NCBI GenBank assembly: GCA_022695795.1
Contig: MU404114.1
Coordinates: 1 to 64,000, forward strand
Length of the DNA: 64,000 nt
Origin: Biscogniauxia marginata
Lineage: Eukaryota; Ascomycota; Sordariomycetes; Xylariales; Xylariaceae
Reading direction: 5' to 3'
The notes under the pieces are model-generated. The model had not been told where the DNA came from. It did no database searches and was given only the letters and a program-made list of their open reading frames with translations. The translations under genes were made by a program, and so were the position numbers. How positions within the stretch are numbered: the first letter of the stretch is position 1; the number at the start of each line of letters is the position of its first letter. Positions 1 through 11,470 of this stretch are shown piece by piece.

Positions 1-92
1 TCCACCCCCCCCACCCCCCCCCCCCCCCCCCGCCCCCCCCCCCCCCCCCCCCCCCCGCGGGGGGCGGGCGCGCCCCCCCCCCCCCCCCCCAC
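1..92. repeat. Poly-C low-complexity edge
   Basis: Almost pure C with a short GC-rich break around 57-73. It looks like a contig or scaffold end or a sequencing/assembly artefact rather than a biological element. It does not resemble the TTAGGG telomere repeat of filamentous fungi. Confidence 0.8.
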
Positions 93-3000
93 TCGGAGAT
101 GTGGGTTTCTTGTTTCGATATTGTATCATCAACATCTGTACACCAGAGGCGCCTATGTGATATTGAGCCACCTTGCGGCATGCTCCCTTGCGGGTTAGAC
201 GGACGGATAGGCATCATTAGCATAGCGCTTTGTTTGATATTAAGAGGTAGGGTAGGCAGGCCATCACTGGGGAGGGTATGTGAGCATTAAGCATGCAGCA
301 TTGGTATGTGTTATGATTAAGCGTCTAAAATAGATACAAGCATAGTGATGAGATACGCAATGCATTTTTCCATTATTCACGATCAATCATCCTAAGATAC
401 TGCTCTCGTATGGGAAAATGGTCGACTGAGGATATAATGTGTGTGATGTAGGATTGTTGGCAGGTCGGAGAAATCAGGTATATATGTAGTTATTGCCCTC
501 CGCGGCATGGGGCTGTGAGGTATGACTGCTCACACTGTCTGGATTATTTAGTAAGGGTATCGTCGTGGTAGGCAAGCATGGCAGGGTTTTTGTTACCGCT
601 TTCAAAAGAGTCAGGTAGGTAACTAATTAGTAGGAAAGGGGGAAGAGGGGAGAGAGGCGTTGGACAGACCGTCGAATTTGTGAAACTGAATCGAGGGTTT
701 AACTGCTCTTTTGGCTTTGCCTCGTCAGTCCTCCTATTAAGATTCCAACCAGGACATATTATCTACCCCCCTGAGGCAGGCTCTATTTATGTACCTATCT
801 ATGTATAGGATTGGTTGGTTAGTTAGTATATTTAACGCCTAAGGCAAGGGGGAAAGACTTGCTCTTGCTAACCTCCCTAGGGGTATGAGGCGTGTGAAGC
901 AGCCTATCTATCTGTCTATCTATTGACATAGGGGGCGGATGAGGCTATTCCTAAATCTAGCCAGCCCAATGGGGTACATGATGATGCTCTAACCGTTACC
1001 GCGGGCTCCTACAGGTGAGCTCGTGTCCGGCGCATAAAGTTGCTTCAGGGGCTTCCGCTAGGTCGCCTATCTAGTCAATCTAAGTCGATCATTGTCACAC
1101 CTTATTTGGTGTGAATAGGTCAAGCCTTAGTTCCAGTACCATTAAGATACACTGTTCAGGCAGGTGTCGGGGCGCTTTTCCGCGCGTGGTGGCCGTCAGG
1201 CCGTGAGGTTAAGTATTAGTTAGTGGGTAGCAAAGCAAAAAACCCCGTCCGTGATCCGTTCCGTTCCGTTAAACACCTATCTACCTAGGTATGTATAGGA
1301 GGTTCAGGTCTAGGACTATTGATGTATTATAGAGCTATGGGGAGAAGTGCTGCCGATGGGCCAATAAAGCAGTGCCCGTTGCTAAAGCAGTGGTACTGAC
1401 TAGTAGATAGGTGCCGATATTAAGCCGACGAGAAAGGTAGGTACCTACCTAAGGTAAGAAAGTATCTTTACTAGGTGTATATAATCAATAGATATAGCTT
1501 CCTTGAAATCTTTTTTCAAGCTGTACGTATATATATACTATCTCGACGATATGAACCCGAAATTTCTAACACTCCTCTCGAATTCCGTCTATTTACTTAC
1601 CTACTACCTACCTACCCTACCTACTTTAGTTTTCATTTTCAAACGTCATTTCTCAGTCTTCGACTTTATACTCTTCCACGCCACAAAGCTCCTTTCTTTG
1701 ATACCAGCCATTTTCCAAGCAGAAAACTTCTTCCAACCTTATATAGCACAAATACCTTAGCTTCAGAGACATTAAAGAGGTCGCCTGCTTGAGTCTGTCA
1801 TGAGACCTATCAGGAAGCGTCCAGCAATATACTAGAACCCACTCACCCCTTTTTGGGTCCCCTTAAATTTAACTCTCTGAATATTGTGTCTATGGTTCTA
1901 TAGATAATCGTCGAACCTTCACTAAGACAACCTTGACCGATGGAGACGCTACGGTAATTACATGGGGTTTCCCTAGTTAGTGGCACTGTTAGGCGTGTTG
2001 ACCACGCAACATAGTATCATGGGCAGCTAGCTGATTGGTAAAGACAAGAAATATATTTGGAGTGTCGGTTATCATGGGATGGTCCCAAGGAAGTCTTTTA
2101 CCTCACCACCACTTATAATATCCCATACCAACTTCACAGCACGTCAGACAATTGCCCTCGAACAAACTAAAAGGGTTCTACGAACATTGGGCGTTCTAGG
2201 CATAGTGTAACGATGGGTAGGGTACTGATATGACCCCGAATTCTTTTCCTGTAGGTCAAGAACACGACGTGTCATGGAAACACAAATAACGGGTCGCGGC
2301 TCATGCCGCACTAGTGAGCGTGTAAGGTCTATTGTTGACTAGGCCCAGATGAAGTTAGATGCATACCGAGTAATACGTCTCTCTCTGACTAAGAGCGCTT
2401 CCGGCCGTCAGCGATCTACGGCACCATCGGGAGTAGAGTTTTTTTTTTTTTTTCAAGCGTGTACCAAACTTAAGCATGTCTTGAAGGATCAACTAGAATC
2501 CTCCATAGTGCCGAAGCCACGATGGAGGTTCAAATTTATGTGGGTTTCAACCGTGAGATTGCTACCTCTCCGACGGGGGGCTTTTGAGCGTGGCACGAAG
2601 TAATTAACCTGTAACCGCGACGATTCATGTGTTGTTAGTTGTTTTGAACCTCGGAGAGTTTACAAGTGGGCTTAACTAAGACGGCGCCTACCGACATGCA
2701 TACCTCTACGCCGCAATTCCTAGTTAGGAACTCGGTAGGAAGGGGTATGGAGTTTGCCCCATTGACGATACCGAATGCCCGGAGAGTATAAGCCAGGTCA
2801 ACGGGGCTTGTCTTGGATTTTTTAATAGTGTGGCGGTCACCTCCCGAAGGATTGCTAACTAGAGCATGGCGGCGTTCTTACAGGCATGCAAGGGGCGTCG
2901 ATGAGGTAAAACAAACCCATCTACGGACCGAAATGGCGGGAAAATGTCGTCGAGGGGCGGGGGGAACAGTGGGAAAACAAGAATCGGCGATTTAAATTGC

Positions 3001-4501
3001 GATGCTTGAGCTGCTTCGAGGGCTGAGACATGGATCTGTCCAGTGTTCGTTGTCGTCATAGACGGGAAGAAGAAAGTAGGTAGGTATTCTAATAGATTGT
3101 ACTTCCCGTCTGTTGATACCCAAGCGGAAAATATCTGTAGCTGTCCGATGGGTCAAAGGGCAGAAGGTATATCGTTACACTATATTTTTCTTTGTTTTTT
3201 AATCAGAAGAGGTCTACAGAGATTGGCGGTGTTCGTCATGGCGTGTTGTTTTATTATAGTGGCTTCCATACTTCCATGTGACTATGTATAAGCCGATCTC
3301 TTCCCGCCTTCGTCGTTCCACACGAGAAGAAAAAGCGGGACTGGGATTTGGACCAATCGCAATAGCCGATTCCTTCAGATCTGGACTAAAACGGCTTCTA
3401 CAGCGATCGCCGCCGCCTTGGGTCATCAACCTGCAATCAGGGTCTTCTTGCTACCAATCCGGCCATCCTTTCCTAGCCTGTCTTACCATTTTCCTCTCTC
3501 TTACACAACCTGCAAATGTGGACACCCGACCTACCCTTCGACGCCCGAATCCTGCAGAAGCCAAAGCACATTGCCCGCACACCACGATCCCTTCTTCGAT
3601 GGGCTAATACGCGGGCTAATACGCGATCCCACCTCTCCATGCTTCTCTCCCCGGTATTTATGATGCCGTATCGTATGATTCCACGCTTAGTGCTCCGTAG
3701 AGTTGCAGGCCCAGGCTACATCTGACGTGTTCCCGTACTTTATGGTTGTTCAGGATATACCCAGACAAGATTGCATCTCTTTGGAAATCTGACAAAGAAC
3801 GCACATCCTAAAGCAGAAGTTAGGTAGTTAGCTGTTAGTCTCTCTGATCGACACAGCTTAGCTACCTACCTCTTGTCTGGGAATAGCTATGGGGCTCCGT
3901 AGCGGTCTTGGCTCCCGATCAAGGCCATGGCATCGGCTTGCAGTGATCATCCGACGTTAGACCATCCCAAACTTTCAACTTCGACCCTTGTCTTTGCCAT
4001 TGGTCTAGAATCTTAACAGGCCGCCTTTATTTACCCGCTTTCGATATACGATGTACCACCTTAGACATGTTGACCGAAACTCAGTCCAGCTACCACGTCT
4101 CTTAAGGCCCAAGTCACGATCACGTATTAGTACACAAAGGCAGGACCGGAGTAGAATCATGTCATCCCTTTCCTACTGCTCTCCGAGACTTACATCTACA
4201 GCACATCCCAAGTCCTATATCTCAAACTAACTCGGGAATACGAACTCTGCTGGTTGAATAGCCATTCAAGCCTACCTAGTCATCACGTACTCCGTATGAC
4301 CTGAACCCGCCTGTCACATATATCTCTGAAAGGCTTTCTCGTCACGTTCTTCTTCTCGCCACGATATTTACTGTCATCGAGACCCGTTCCATCCCATGAT
4401 ACCTGCTTAGTTATCTATCTGGCCACCACGAGCATACATAGATTTGCCGCCCTGATTTTATTTCTGCCTGTAGCTGCATCTCGCCAGTGGCTTCGTAAAC
4501 C
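93..4501. other. Gene-free stretch upstream of the photoreceptor
   Basis: No open frame here has recognisable protein character or convincing splice sites. The stretch is of balanced composition and carries many copies of a TAGGTA/TACCTA-type short motif, for example a palindromic run at about 1437-1450, plus a 15-nt T run near 2440-2454. Part of the 3' half may be promoter and 5' leader of the photoreceptor gene. Small open frames near 3278-3660 look like chance. Confidence 0.5.
3846..3851. promoter_or_regulatory. Possible GATC-type light-response element
   Basis: One GATCGA hexamer lies about 650 bp upstream of the Vivid-like start codon. The Neurospora White Collar complex binds GATC-containing light-response elements, so the position is suggestive. 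A single six-base match is expected by chance in a region this long. Confidence 0.15.
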
Positions 4502-5277
4502 ATGCCGATGATGAACCCCTGGGAAGTAGCTGCTCTAGAGGTGAGTTACTAATCTTCATCCCACCCATCATATCGCTCTCTTCACACCGTACTCGTTACG
4601 TCATATTCATTTATTGAGTTCAGGCCATAACTAATCGATTCCGAAATAGTACCAATTTCACAAAGAGGAAGACACAGCGGCGTCGCCTTTTGCCGTCGGT
4701 ACAGCTCTAGGATGTAACACAACAGACACTGTACACGATCCCGTCATATATCCCGGAATTTATGCCCCAAGTGGCTTCGACATGATGAGCATTCTTGTAG
4801 GTTGTCTCTACTGCGTATATTGGCAGGTATACCTCGTTGTCTGAACGCTCACTTACATCTTAAAAGATTCGAGTTATGTCAAGACCAAATCCGGTAGTGA
4901 ACCTCGGCCCTATTGATGCATCATGTGCTATTATCATGTGTGATCTTCAGCAACCAGACTGCCCGGTGGTGTACGTGAACGATCCATGCTTGGAGTTGAC
5001 AGGATATACGCAAGCAGAGATACTTGGCCGCAACTGCCGCTTCATGCAAGCTCCCGGAGGCAGAGTCCGCAGAGCATCGACGCGGAAATACGTCGACAGG
5101 GAGCTAGTTAAGACGATGAAACGAGCTGTTGACTCCAACAACGAATTAGCGGTCGAGGTCACAAATTTCAAGAAGAACGGCCAAAAATTCGTCAATGTTC
5201 TGTCGATGATCCCCATATACTGGGATAGCGCAAAACCGAGGTACTCTGTTGGCTTTATGGCTGAGAAGACTTGGTAA
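4502..5277 (+). CDS. vvd: Vivid-like LOV/PAS blue-light photoreceptor
   Basis: Predicted 198-residue protein from three exons: 4502-4540, 4650-4796 and 4867-5277. An in-frame TAA lies two codons upstream of the chosen ATG. Exon 2 encodes the N-terminal cap (IYAPSGFDMM) and exon 3 the LOV core with GRNCRF, whose Cys119 should form the flavin C4a adduct. The 11-residue loop insertion typical of WC-1/VVD (around STRKYVD) is present. Alignment to Neurospora VVD (186 aa) from the cap to the end needs no gap, with offset +11. Family role: a small flavin photoreceptor that damps White Collar light signalling by light-driven dimerisation. Cap residues equivalent to Ile52, Met55 and Cys71 are kept. 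The oddity is that the glutamine equivalent to VVD Gln182, which hydrogen-bonds the flavin, is Met193 in GFMAEKTW. Splice sites are inferred by frame and homology. Confidence 0.9.
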
Positions 5278-7632
5278 TTCAGCACCAAGCCGAGTTCAAG
5301 CGACCACGACTGGCGAAAGTAAAGGACGAAATTGATCACCGGTAACGATCAACCGCAACACCGACTGAGTCGAGATATCGTCGACGTGTGCTTTCAGGCA
5401 TTGCATTTTGTCTGGCGTCGTTGTTTCCTGGGAGTCTGTCTACCTGCTTTTAGGCATTGCATTCGATACCCCATTAGTTTGCATTTCATTTCCGCATTCT
5501 GTTCAGCGAGATACCTAGAGGGGAAAAAAAATACCTTGTTTGCATTATAAGGGAAAATTAGGAGTTCATAGGACAATACGGGGACTAGTTTGGCATATGA
5601 CAAGCGTTTCGAGATTCTTGCTACATAGATATACACGTTGCGGTGTATTGGATACCCCTTTAAGGTTGTCTAGAGAGCGATGGCGCACGACCAGTACGGC
5701 CGCGTTATGAGGACTATCATATTAGTTTGGGAGATGATAATTAAAAAGTTAGAGTTTGAAAAACCCCCGATATAACCTTCATTCAACCTCTATATATTGT
5801 TTCTACGCGGCTTCACGTCGAGTTGTTATATCAATTTTCTTACAACGACATCATGAATTCAGTGTAATGGATAAATTTCCGGTAAATCAAGGGGTTTGCA
5901 ACTACAGCTCTATAACTTATTCATGTTAGATTTTTAACATTGATTAATATATCACCAGGGGGGGCGGGCAAGGCGTAATCTACTGTATTAAACGTATCAT
6001 CCTCTACCCTTGAGTGTTCTCTAATGGTACCGAGTTTGTAAGTATTTACATTGGCAACAGGTAACTCTTTAGCCAGTCAGTAAATGCCGAGGGGGTTTTT
6101 TTTTTTCCCCGCCAGAGGGCGAACAGCCGAGGGAACAGGTTTATCATATTGGAAACTGTATGTATACATAACCTTGTCAATGAAGGGAGCTATCCTATCC
6201 TGTCTGTTCCCCTCTGCTGTGGTGTGATAATAACCCTGTGTAGTGTAGTGTAGTGTAGTGTGGTGATATGTTACGTAGTATTACTGCTAGCGCCTCAGTA
6301 ATCCGGTTTAGAGGGGAAAATCCGGGGGAGGATTTGGATTTGGATTTGGATTTACAGGATAGGAGGGTAAAAGAAATGCGTGCATGGTAGTATCGGGGCC
6401 CCTGCCCCCTTCGCCCTTTGCCACCTGTCTGTCTATTCCTATTCTTTCCCGTTGTTTAGCGACCTGGTAGCTCCGTCGTCCTACCGGGAGTGTGTAGGGT
6501 TGTAGGGTTGGGTTGGTTGGATCGGGTTAGGTTCGGTTACGGAAAAAACTGGCGTTGGGTAAGGCTTTTGTCCTAGCCTCGATCCTCGGGTGTCGTGCAG
6601 GTTCCTTACCATCTAGATTAGGTAGATCTGAAGATCTCGTGGTTAGGCTACTGGTGTCTCGGGCGAGGGGGGAAAAAAGGAAAAAGAAAGAAGAAGACGC
6701 TCTGCGGGAGGTCGTCAAGTAGGTTAGAATATAGTGAGATAATGTCTGCGAACTATGTTGTCTCTTCTTATCCTCCCCCCTTTTACATTATACGTATCTA
6801 GGTTTATTCTTATAACATTATATAGGTATTTATTATTTGAAAATCGGCGTTTACACGAGAATAAAGTTATTTTATAAGTAAATTATAAATAATTAAAGGG
6901 ATATATTAAAAATAACTATTTATAAAAAATGCCGAATTTTCAAAAAGGGGCTATATAAAAGAGAGAAAGGGGGATTTATTTTTAAAAAAATAAAATATAT
7001 AATAAAAAGGCAAAAAGAAAACTCAACTACGGCCCGATCGTCGTAGTTGGTCTTCTAGGCCCAGCCTATAGATCTTTTATCAGCGTCTATAGCTACTGCG
7101 CCCCCTGTAGGTACTTGGTTTGCGACACCCCTTCCAGGTTACTTCCGGGGACTGCGGGCCATGTTTGGTCTAGTTCATGGGCACTTGTGCCCGGGTTCGA
7201 ACCCAGGGTAATCCGGTCGTTTCTGAAGCATTACCAGGTGAGCCACTCTCTTGTAGATTGGGACCCGACCTGGCTGCCGGCTGTTGGAAGACCTGTGCAT
7301 TATTTGGATTCATATGCCACCTTCAAGGTGCACGGGGTACGTAGGTACGTACATTCTCGGAAGGCTTCTTCTTTGTTCTAGTTCTAGCTTCTTACATAAT
7401 GTAAGTAGGTAGGTACATAGGTATATCTTATTATTTTATTTATTAATACGAAAAGATAAAAAAATTACTTAAATTAATAGTTTATAATGTTATTTAAATA
7501 TATAATTTATATATTAGTTTTTTATTATATATTTAAATTTTTTATAATATTATATTATTTATTTATTTATATTATTAATATAAATTTTTTATTAAAAATG
7601 TTTTTAAATAATTAAAAATATTATTTTCCTTT
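5278..7632. other. Gene-free region grading into an AT-rich island
   Basis: No supported gene. Simple repeats occur at about 6237-6262 (GTGTA units) and 6332-6353 (GGATTT units). From about 6780 the sequence becomes strongly AT-rich, apart from a balanced patch at about 7025-7390. That patch contains a tRNA-like pair of polymerase III boxes. The AT-rich parts look like RIP-mutated repeat DNA whose identity I cannot read. Confidence 0.5.
7193..7245 (-). other. tRNA-like A/B-box pair (SINE head or tRNA relic)
   Basis: On the minus strand an A-box-like TGGCTCACCTGG (7245-7234) is followed 42 nt later by GGGTTCGAACCC (7204-7193), which contains a B box. That is the spacing of internal promoters in tRNA genes. 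The D-arm and T-arm stems pair imperfectly and no clean acceptor stem is visible, so a functional tRNA is unlikely. A tRNA-derived SINE or a decayed tRNA fits better. The B-box palindrome reads equally on both strands, which weakens the case. Confidence 0.3.
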
Positions 7633-8129
7633 TAACGTGTTTTACTAGTACCTTGTGCATATTAATACTTTACGCACTTTCTTTTATTTTATACCTTATA
7701 AACTTTAACACGCGTTTTTTTAATAACTATAAATGGAAATTCAAACCTAGGAAACATGAATCATCTTAGTTATTAAAGCTATTTATTTATCTAAAAAGCT
7801 AAGTCGTTAATTTATTACGAAAATTTATAAGGTTCTCGAATTTACGTTTCGACTTAAAATGAACGGTTACACTTCTTTTAACAAATGTTTACCCTTAAAC
7901 CTTAAACTAAATAAAGTAAAAAAGGATATAATTATTCGATATATACTCGATCTAGATTCTCGAGGTTTTGCGCCTCGGCTCGTTAGTGTTAAAGATATGG
8001 TAAATCTTCTACTCGAATCTCGAGGGGCATTACGCGTCGGGAAGAATTAGGTATATCGATTCGTATAACGACGACTAGAGTTAAAAACGCGTTTTAATCG
8101 CGTTTATAACTTTTAAAGAGCCTTATGCG

Positions 8130-8534
8130 TGTGACGAACCTCCCTGTGTATTCCTAGTCAGCTGACTTCACAGGTGAGTACGTACTGGGTTTTCTTGATT
8201 TGAAGGTAACAGTGGGTTGAGATTGGTTCAAGTATTTCACAATGGTTGTTCGTCAGAGAGGTTTCAAGGTACTCTCACTATAGTATCAAAGAGTGACTGT
8301 AGTCTTAGATTGATAGCTAAAGAAGGAGAGACTAATTACACAAGGAAATTCCAATCTACTTATACTCGTCCTTCCTCTCATACAATTGACTGAATAGTTG
8401 AATCGTAGGTTGCCCCACCCACTATTCACATATTCAGTAAATAGTTGAATCGTAGGTTGCCCCACCCACTATTCACCTATTCGATGGGGTCACGTGCGTG
8501 GCACGCGTTTCCTCATTTTAGGAGTCTCGTAACA
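8130..8534. mobile_element. Solo LTR nested in the transposon
   Basis: A 405-bp element starts TGTGACGAACCTCC and ends with the complement of TGTTACGAGACTCC (11 of 14 terminal positions match). It is flanked by the 5-bp direct repeat ATGCG at 8125-8129 and 8535-8539. TG...CA ends with a 5-bp duplication are the hallmark of a solo long terminal repeat, probably Ty3/Gypsy. It splits the transposase between codons that are adjacent in the family. Unlike its host element it has balanced base composition, so it seems to have arrived after the host was mutated. A small MITE is the alternative. Confidence 0.75.
8393..8486. repeat. 47-bp tandem duplication inside the LTR
   Basis: Two nearly identical 47-bp units stand in tandem. 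Each contains TAGTTGAATCGTAGG followed by TTGCCCCACCCACTATTCAC, and they differ at one visible base. Internal duplications are common in LTR U3 regions and can carry regulatory sites, but nothing here shows that. Confidence 0.85.
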
Positions 8535-9907
8535 ATGCGAAGATCTAGAGCTAATTAACGCGTAGTTCCGACTAGTTAAAAATATACGGGCGAAATATGG
8601 TATCTAAGACTTCGATTTTTATAACTTCGACGAGATAGGCTTCATAATAAATGTAATCTCTTTAACAATGGTTATAACTCGCGCAAATCGATGTAATAAA
8701 AGTAAAGCAATTTAGCTAGGTAATTAAGAATAAGCGATAGTAATTACTTGTATTAATAACGAAGATTAAAATGTCCCTTCGTTTTTAATGGTTTAAAGGA
8801 AGAATCATCTTATAAGTTAATATATTAAGGGCGGCTTTTTACACGACTAAGTAATTAAATTAACTAATAATGGTTAAACAAATAATGAAATAAACTTAAA
8901 ATAACTTAAACACTTTAATAAGCATACTTTTACTCGAGTTAAAGGTTTATATCGAATACTTATTCTTAATAGGTATAAGAGTCACAAATCGACGGAATTT
9001 CAAAAGTATTATAAAGCACATAATATTATTACTTTTTATTTACTTTTTTATTTTTCTCATTTAACTTAACCATTAAATGTTAAGTGTTTTAATGTCTTAA
9101 AACGGGTATATAGTCGACAAATTAAGACTTTTATTAAGGTTTATATTAATTATATTATAAAGGTCGAGTTTTTCCTCGCCTTTAAAGTAGCTTATTTAGC
9201 TTTTATAATAGCTTAAAATGGCTAGGCTGGATTCCGCGGAGCTGGTTTAATGCCTTTCGACTTGTAAGCTGTAATTTCAAAGCTTAATATGAAGTTATAA
9301 ACTCCGAATCCTAGTATACCCCCCTTGATTAATACTAACTCTTAGGTCTCTTAAACCCTTTATAATGTAATTAATGCGCTTTTATAATTAACCTTAGTAA
9401 AGAGTCGCATTACACGCCATTAAAGAAGCTTTTTAACCCTCATTTTTAAGATGATAGCGGCGTTAGTTAAAAGCATTAAAATGTTAGCTTATAAGATGAC
9501 ACTTTTATCAGCCGAGGTGCGCACATTTCGAGCAGCAAATAAAGCACTTAGTAAACGCCGCAAGGCTAAAAAGACTCGAGTCTGTTAAGGGGGGGCACTT
9601 ACTATAAAGGATACGCAAGACGTTTTAGCTTAAAAGGAGGCAAAAGAGCAGGCTCGACGCGACAAGCGCTCTAAAAGAGGTAGGCAAAATAAGGGGCAGC
9701 TTTCTAGGCGACGATATAGTACTTACAAGGAGACTAGTTATAATACGCGTACTTATTAGGATATTATAATTATATTAAGTTCATTAAATTCTAAGTAGTT
9801 TAGGTTAATTTTATACGTTGTGGTTATTAAATCCTAATTTTAATATAAGAAGATAAGGGAAAGTGCGCAAGGTATTAATATGCGCAAGGTACTGGTAAAG
9901 CACGTTA

Positions 9908-11470
9908 TATTTAATTTAATTAATATTTTAAAATAAAATAATAATAATAATTTTCATAGTAAATATATAAGTGATTACGGTTTTAAATCATCTTTATTTT
10001 AAATTTAAAAGTAAAAATATTATAAAAGAGGGATACGAGCTATATTAATACCTTTCCTTTTCCTTTCTTTTTTGACTACGTGGTTACCTCACCTTCATTC
10101 GATTTCTAAGAAACAAAGTATAGAGATATCCTTGCTGTGGACATATATGTTGGAACACTGCTTGTTATGGAACACTACTTGTTATGTTATGATATTAAGA
10201 GTGGTATGGGGTCTTGTATCTGCTTCGTCTACTCTGCAGCAAGTGCACTGCCTATTCTGAAACCCGCTTAATCTACGGCACTAGCAGGAGATAACTTTGT
10301 TTAGAAGTAAGCGATATAGTAAGGTAGAATCGAGTGGATGGTATCTCCTGTGTTGTTGTCCTCCACGAGAGTATTGATCCCGTCCATGGAAAATTCGACA
10401 TCGATCTACGCTAGTTCGCCCCTTGCTTGAAGTGTGACAATCGGTTTCACGCAAACTGTGGGCATCATGTAGATACCATATTCGTTTCTCTAGCTTTTAT
10501 TGTAACATCTACCCGTCCCGGTGGAGAAGTAGAGGGTAGAGGGCGATTATGAATCACGGCTTTGCCATCTCCAGAATAGAAATAAACATTATACTAATTG
10601 TATCGCGTACGTTATAAACAGACATCTCCTAGTTAGATGTCTCGTTCTCCGTCATATGTAGGTAGATACCTCGACTATTAAGTACAGTGACCAAATCCTA
10701 GAATCGAGCACAGAGGTAAGGCTTCAGGATGATGGATGCCGAGCTCTTTTTGGATTTGCTAGGACTTAGCCTTCTTGAGGAAGTCCAGTTCTCCGACCTC
10801 GGGTTACCAGTCCCGCTATAAGCATCTCATTCGTTGCTAGGCAGATCCGCCCAGAAAAGGCCTTAGAGCCTTAAATTAAGACACCACCGAAGTCCTGCAA
10901 TCCCTGTAGCACTCGGAACCATCATACATCGGGTCTGATAACCCATCTAATCACACATACCAACAAGCTTCGAGTGTCGCTATCTCCTTGAGCGTCTCAC
11001 CTGACTCTTATAAGTCTCGAGCACAAGAAGGCATCGCCTCTTTAGAAACTGAACACGCTTTAACCTCGAAGCCATAGCTCTCCAATTCAATATAGAGCGT
11101 TCTCAGTGTAAGTGGGCAAACTTGGTTGACTTTTTCGTAATTAGGTTGGAAACTCGAGGCCTAGGAAGCAAATTGACATGTAGGTAGTCCGGGAAGATCG
11201 CGGGCGTTGGTAGTCAACAAGATAGAGGAGAGAGCCATTATTTGCAATGACGCAACCCAATCTCTCTTCCTTTGATGAATTCGATGATAGACTTTGCCCT
11301 TCCCTTTGCGGAGCCACAAAACAACTCTGGTATTGGAAGGGCCGTGCTCGGACATGAAAGCGGCAAACCCCCGATACTAGGATTGATAAATTGGCACTAT
11401 ATTGCGCCATGGATGATTCACTCCATGCTTTAAGTATTCAATGTACTCGAACCTAAAGGTATGGCTCGGG
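9908..11470. other. No supported gene
   Basis: The first 150 bp remain AT-rich. The rest is of balanced composition. On the minus strand about 10700-11410 has open stretches of mildly protein-like sequence broken by stops and frame changes, which could be an old gene remnant. I cannot assign a family. Confidence 0.4.

Larger units (their letters stand above)
7733..9759 (+). pseudogene. Decayed Fot1/pogo transposase
   Basis: Reading from ATG 7733 and skipping the insertion (8130-8534 plus one ATGCG copy), a single frame of 538 codons runs to TAG 9757. It is broken by many in-frame stops but has no net frameshift. Recognisable parts in order are: an HTH_Tnp_Tc5-like region (RYILDLDSRGF then VGKN), the first DDE motif NFDEIGF, then LILNRYKSH and PLNVKC where family members have Asp (D to N, a G-to-A change). 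These are followed by GFRGAGLMPFD, an AANKALSKRRKAKKTR segment and a C-terminal zinc knuckle whose Cys and His codons have become Tyr. Stops correspond mostly to former Gln or Trp codons. This is the substitution pattern expected of RIP. It cannot encode an active enzyme. Confidence 0.88.
7635..9905 (+). mobile_element. Fot1/pogo-type DNA transposon relic (RIP-like decay)
   Basis: A complete but dead Tc1/mariner-superfamily element. TA dinucleotides at 7633-7634 and 9906-9907 are the expected target duplications. Terminal inverted repeats of about 48 bp lie at 7634-7681 and 9859-9906 and differ at about five positions, all transitions. Without the nested LTR and its target duplication the element is about 1.86 kb, close to Fot1-class length. 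It is very AT-rich, and the substitutions seen in the coding frame are mainly C-to-T and G-to-A, as RIP produces. It carries one transposase frame and a later LTR insertion. Confidence 0.88.

Noticed and set aside
10072..11410. Possible gene around 10.1-11.4 kb
   Set aside because: Open stretches on both strands are short, change frame and show no motif or splice pair that joins them into a credible protein.
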